Under the pieces are notes generated by a model. It was not told the origin of the DNA, made no database searches, and saw only the letters and a program-made list of their open reading frames with translations. A stretch of DNA of 7,272 nucleotides from positions 1 to 7,272 of the forward strand of contig JBJEKW010000079.1 in the NCBI GenBank assembly GCA_051878835.1, read 5' to 3'. This document shows, piece after piece, positions 5,096 through 7,272 of this stretch. A program made the position numbers and the translations under genes. The stretch comes from Olsenella_K sp051878835. GTDB taxonomy: Bacteria; Actinomycetota; Coriobacteriia; Coriobacteriales; Atopobiaceae. Numbering within the stretch: position 1 is the stretch's first letter; each line of letters starts with the position of its first letter.

Positions 5096-6199
5096 CTACT
5101 GCCGGCGTGCGCCCCTGCCGCGCAGCCAGCGGATCAGTCGCCACGGCCAGTACACCGCCAGCGCACACACGGCCGCCAGCATCACCAGCAGGCCGATGGC
5201 GCGCACCCAGCGCTCCACGGTCAGGTCCTGGGACTCGCTGGGCAGCGTGGCCTGCTTTATGTAGTCAAAGAACGTCATCGTGGAGGTGTGCGGCGCGGTC
5301 GTAGTGGTGGCCGCGGCGTCGTCACCCTGCACGCGCTCGCAAATGACCAGGTAGCGCTGGTAGTTGTGCCCGTACGGATGGCAGGTCAGAAGGGTCACCA
5401 GGTCGCGGCCGGCCTGGGGCTTTACCGCGTCCACGTCGTCGGGCGTGATGACCTTTATCTGGCTGGCCCTGTACGTCAGCGTGTCCCAGGGCGTGTTTAT
5501 GACCACCAGGTCGCCCAGCTGCACGTCCTCGATGTCGCGAAACATGGTGAGTCCGTGCCAGGCGCCGCGGTGTGCAGCAATGACGCAGTTGTTGCCCTCT
5601 CCTCCCAAGGGAGCGCTGGTACCGGCCACGATGCACGCGCCCACACTGAGGTGGTCCTTGCTGGCGCCCAGGTACAGCGGAATGGTCTCGCTCAGGCGGT
5701 CGATGGTGATGGAGCCCACGATGTCGTCGGCCAACCCCACCTGGCTGAGCTCCTCGGTGTTAGAGCCGATGCCCCAGGGGTCGTTGATGGCGCCAGCGGT
5801 GCCCGCCTGGACCTTCTGGTTGTAGTCACTTAGATATTGGTAGGCGGGATCGCCGTCCTTGGAGCGCTTCCCGTCCGAGGTGGTGCCCGCGGGGGCGTCC
5901 TGCGTGTCGGTCACCATGGCACGCTCGATGGTGTCGTAGGCCTGCTGCTGCGCCTGGTTCGAGTCGACGATAGGATACAGAAACATGGCCGCGCCCACCA
6001 GCGCTATGAGGATGCCCACGACCGTGCGCACGATGGCGCCGCGGCGCTTGCGGGCAGAGGGCTGACCGTCCGAGCCCGTCCCCTGGGCAGGGGCCGCCCC
6101 TTGGGTAGGGCACGACTCCATAGCGGAGCGAGCCTCTGCCGGAGTCTGCTCCCCCGCCTGGCGTTCGTTGCTATGTTTATGTGCGCCCAGCAAACCCAT
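5096..6199 (-). CDS. Class C-like (pilus-type) sortase, membrane anchored
   Basis: Sortases are membrane transpeptidases that cleave a sorting signal and join the protein to pilin lysines or to the cell wall. The 367-residue product has a hydrophilic N-terminal tail (1-53) and a first membrane segment (about 54-76). The extracellular catalytic domain contains His210 (AAHRGAW), Cys273 (LLTCHPYG) and Arg282 (NYQRYLVICER). A second membrane segment (about 333-353) and a basic tail follow. The two membrane anchors and a DPW motif at 140-142, matching the class C active-site lid, favour a pilin polymerase. No pilin or LPXTG protein gene is in the window. The ATG at 6199 is the first in frame; its ribosome-binding site is poor, and Met27 is an alternative start. 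Function as a sortase is sure; the class is less so. Confidence 0.9.
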   Translation of the reverse strand: MGLLGAHKHSNERQAGEQTPAEARSAMESCPTQGAAPAQGTGSDGQPSARKRRGAIVRTVVGILIALVGAAMFLYPIVDSNQAQQQAYDTIERAMVTDTQDAPAGTTSDGKRSKDGDPAYQYLSDYNQKVQAGTAGAINDPWGIGSNTEELSQVGLADDIVGSITIDRLSETIPLYLGASKDHLSVGACIVAGTSAPLGGEGNNCVIAAHRGAWHGLTMFRDIEDVQLGDLVVINTPWDTLTYRASQIKVITPDDVDAVKPQAGRDLVTLLTCHPYGHNYQRYLVICERVQGDDAAATTTTAPHTSTMTFFDYIKQATLPSESQDLTVERWVRAIGLLVMLAAVCALAVYWPWRLIRWLRGRGARRQ

Positions 6200-6371
6200 A
6201 CCCCTTGCTCGTCATCCTCGCGCCCGTATGGGCCCACGCCCCGGCGCTTTCCGTCGGTTGCAAGCAAAGTCTAACACCGCTTAAACGATGCCCGATAGCT
6301 GGGAAAACTTCGCCACGTCATCACGCACAAGAAGGACTAGCCGCTTGATATCGTCTTTGGCTAATCGTTAC
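6200..6371 (-). other. Spacer between the nucleotidyltransferase gene and the sortase gene
   Basis: 172 bp with no gene seen. It holds the possible terminator listed separately near its right side. It should also contain the sortase promoter, but no convincing -35/-10 pair was found. Confidence 0.5.
6335..6366 (-). terminator. Possible imperfect terminator after the nucleotidyltransferase gene
   Basis: In the mRNA sense an 8-bp stem (GATTAGCC with GGCTAGTC, one G-U pair) with a 16-nt loop begins about 5 nt after the stop codon. It is followed by CTTCTTG, only a partial U-rich stretch. The position suits a terminator, but the long loop and weak tail make it uncertain. Confidence 0.3.
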
Positions 6372-7013
6372 TCATCGCATGTCATGCGAATCAAGATATT
6401 CTTCGACTGTAGCTCGCTCGCGTTTCGACATCTCTCCCACAACCTCGTGAAATTTCTGGATGTCTAGATACGGCCAAAGCTCAGCCATCGCCGCCTCGTC
6501 TTTCCGTGCCTTTTCTTTGCGCCTACTATTGATAACCATCTTGTGAGCCGCATATGCCTCAGGAAGAGGCACGACAACGTCCATACCTCGCCAGGCAGCA
6601 ATCGTGGGGTGTCTGAGCATGACATCCATATGGCGCAACGCTTGCGCCGTCACACCAACATTTGTCTGCAGCGCGGAATATACTCCAGACCCCATCTGCC
6701 CAATCAGAAACTCAACTTCCAAGCCAGTATCGTCATAGAGTTTCGTGACGCCGTCTATGTAATCCGAGTCAACAACGTAGCCCTCATCACGAGCTACCGA
6801 AATGACGCTTACTTTCTGCGACGGCTTCCTGAGATTGCGCACGAGCAAATCAATGTCCATAGTTCTAAGGTACGGCTGGAAATCGTCCAAAACAGAGGCT
6901 TCGGAATACAAGAACTCTGCCCATGACCCCACCACCATGAAGTACTGCAGCCAATCATGCTCGTCCAGCATGTGGAGCAGACGCTCGAAGGCGTCCGCTT
7001 GCTTGGGTGTCAT
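6372..7013 (-). CDS. Nucleotidyltransferase with AbiEii-like motifs, possible toxin
   Basis: The 213-residue product looks like a DNA polymerase beta-type nucleotidyltransferase. It has Gly29-Ser30 (VVGSWAEFLY), the metal-binding pair Asp53 and Asp55 (MDIDLLV), and a third acidic position at Glu99/Glu101 (LEVEFLIG). A later basic motif (HKMVINSRRKEKARKD, Lys158 to Asp172) resembles the K...R...KD motif of the AbiEii/MenA group. In that family such enzymes act as type IV toxins, some by adding nucleotides to tRNA; the substrate here is unknown. The ATG at 7013 overlaps the upstream gene's stop (ATGA), implying coupled translation and a shared role. The gene is less GC-rich than the sortase and ribosomal genes, suggesting transfer. 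A non-toxin nucleotidyltransferase is possible. The catalytic call is fairly sure; the toxin role is inference. Confidence 0.72.
   Translation of the reverse strand: MTPKQADAFERLLHMLDEHDWLQYFMVVGSWAEFLYSEASVLDDFQPYLRTMDIDLLVRNLRKPSQKVSVISVARDEGYVVDSDYIDGVTKLYDDTGLEVEFLIGQMGSGVYSALQTNVGVTAQALRHMDVMLRHPTIAAWRGMDVVVPLPEAYAAHKMVINSRRKEKARKDEAAMAELWPYLDIQKFHEVVGEMSKRERATVEEYLDSHDMR
6375..6389. repeat. Short perfect palindrome at the nucleotidyltransferase 3' end
   Basis: A 15-bp inverted repeat (TCGCATG-T-CATGCGA) within the last five codons, next to the stop. It could be a small hairpin or a dimeric protein-binding site, or chance. Confidence 0.3.
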
Positions 7014-7272
7014 GACGGCACCCTACCGAGGGCGCGCACAATCATCCTGCGTGCCTCTTTTTGATCCTTTAGCGCCTGTTCGTGCTTGTGCCGAAGGTCA
7101 ATCTCCTTCTGGATTCGCTCAACTTCATCTGCACGAACATACTGGCTTCGAACCTTTTTGCCCTCCCGCCATTGCAGGTAGTAATAGTCGTGTCCGTGAA
7201 CACCGCGCTTGCGAATGTACCCCTTTGGCAGACGCTCGATTTCTGCCTGCAACGCCTTGCTCGACCTGAGGG
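7010..7272 (-). CDS. Small DUF6788-like protein, possible antitoxin (5' end outside window)
   Basis: The frame is open to the right edge, so the true start probably lies outside. A TTG at 7252 is the only start-like codon near the edge and would cut into the conserved region's lead-in. The visible 87 residues include ERLPKGYIRKRGVHGHDYYY, then LQWREGKKVRSQYV, and a long charged helix (EVERIQKEIDLRHKHEQALK). This pattern resembles the DUF6788 family, recalled from memory and not searched. The YYYLQWREGKKVRSQYV hairpin also recalls the arm-type DNA-binding fold of tyrosine integrases, so DNA binding is conceivable. The stop overlaps the ATG of the nucleotidyltransferase by 4 nt. Gene order and coupling suit an antitoxin placed first in a two-gene module, but no function is shown. 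Confidence 0.7.
   Translation of the reverse strand, partial: LRSSKALQAEIERLPKGYIRKRGVHGHDYYYLQWREGKKVRSQYVRADEVERIQKEIDLRHKHEQALKDQKEARRMIVRALGRVPS

Noticed and set aside
5033..5833. Long plus-strand open frame antisense to the sortase
   Set aside because: The minus-strand sortase has catalytic motifs and two membrane segments. The plus frame has low-complexity composition only.
7250..7252. TTG at 7252 as the true start of the DUF6788-like gene
   Set aside because: The frame stays open to the window edge and no clear ribosome-binding site precedes it, so the gene more likely begins outside.

Overview
The window looks like a piece of a high-GC actinobacterial genome. It is most likely from the Coriobacteriia (Olsenella/Atopobium/Collinsella relatives). 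That placement is inferred from protein character, a four-cysteine zinc-type S14 and a class C-like sortase. It was not tested by search. All credible genes lie on the minus strand, so the biological reading direction is from high to low coordinates.

Positions 1-4836 hold the distal spc ribosomal-protein operon in canonical order: rplE (L5), rpsN type Z (S14), rpsH (S8), rplF (L6), rplR (L18), rpsE (S5), rpmD (L30), rplO (L15) and secY. secY runs off the left edge. Genes from rplF to secY are tightly packed: rpsE/rpmD are 2 nt apart, and rplO/secY overlap by 7 nt with a TTG start for secY. The gaps around rpsN are larger and each carries a strong stem-loop. The operon supplies large- and small-subunit ribosomal proteins together with the core channel of the Sec translocon.

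A run of 100 N at 4160-4259 splits the end of rplE from rpsN. The 55 bases before the gap are identical to the 55 bases after it. This is what two contigs overlapping by one assembly k-mer would give. The gap is therefore probably not real, and about 155 bp of the window are artefact.

Upstream of rplE the expected rplX and rplN are absent. A 259-bp non-coding stretch carries two stem-loops and a weak promoter candidate, then comes a gene for a class C-like (pilus-type) sortase at 5096-6199. Either the spc operon is broken between rplX and rplE in this organism, or the assembly is misjoined here.

The right end (6372-7272) is visibly less GC-rich. It encodes a two-gene unit with an ATGA stop/start overlap: a small charged protein of the DUF6788-like type (open to the window edge), then a nucleotidyltransferase with AbiEii-like motifs. 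The pair looks like an accessory toxin-antitoxin or defence module. It is the best candidate here for an undescribed system, but its function is inferred only from motifs and gene arrangement.
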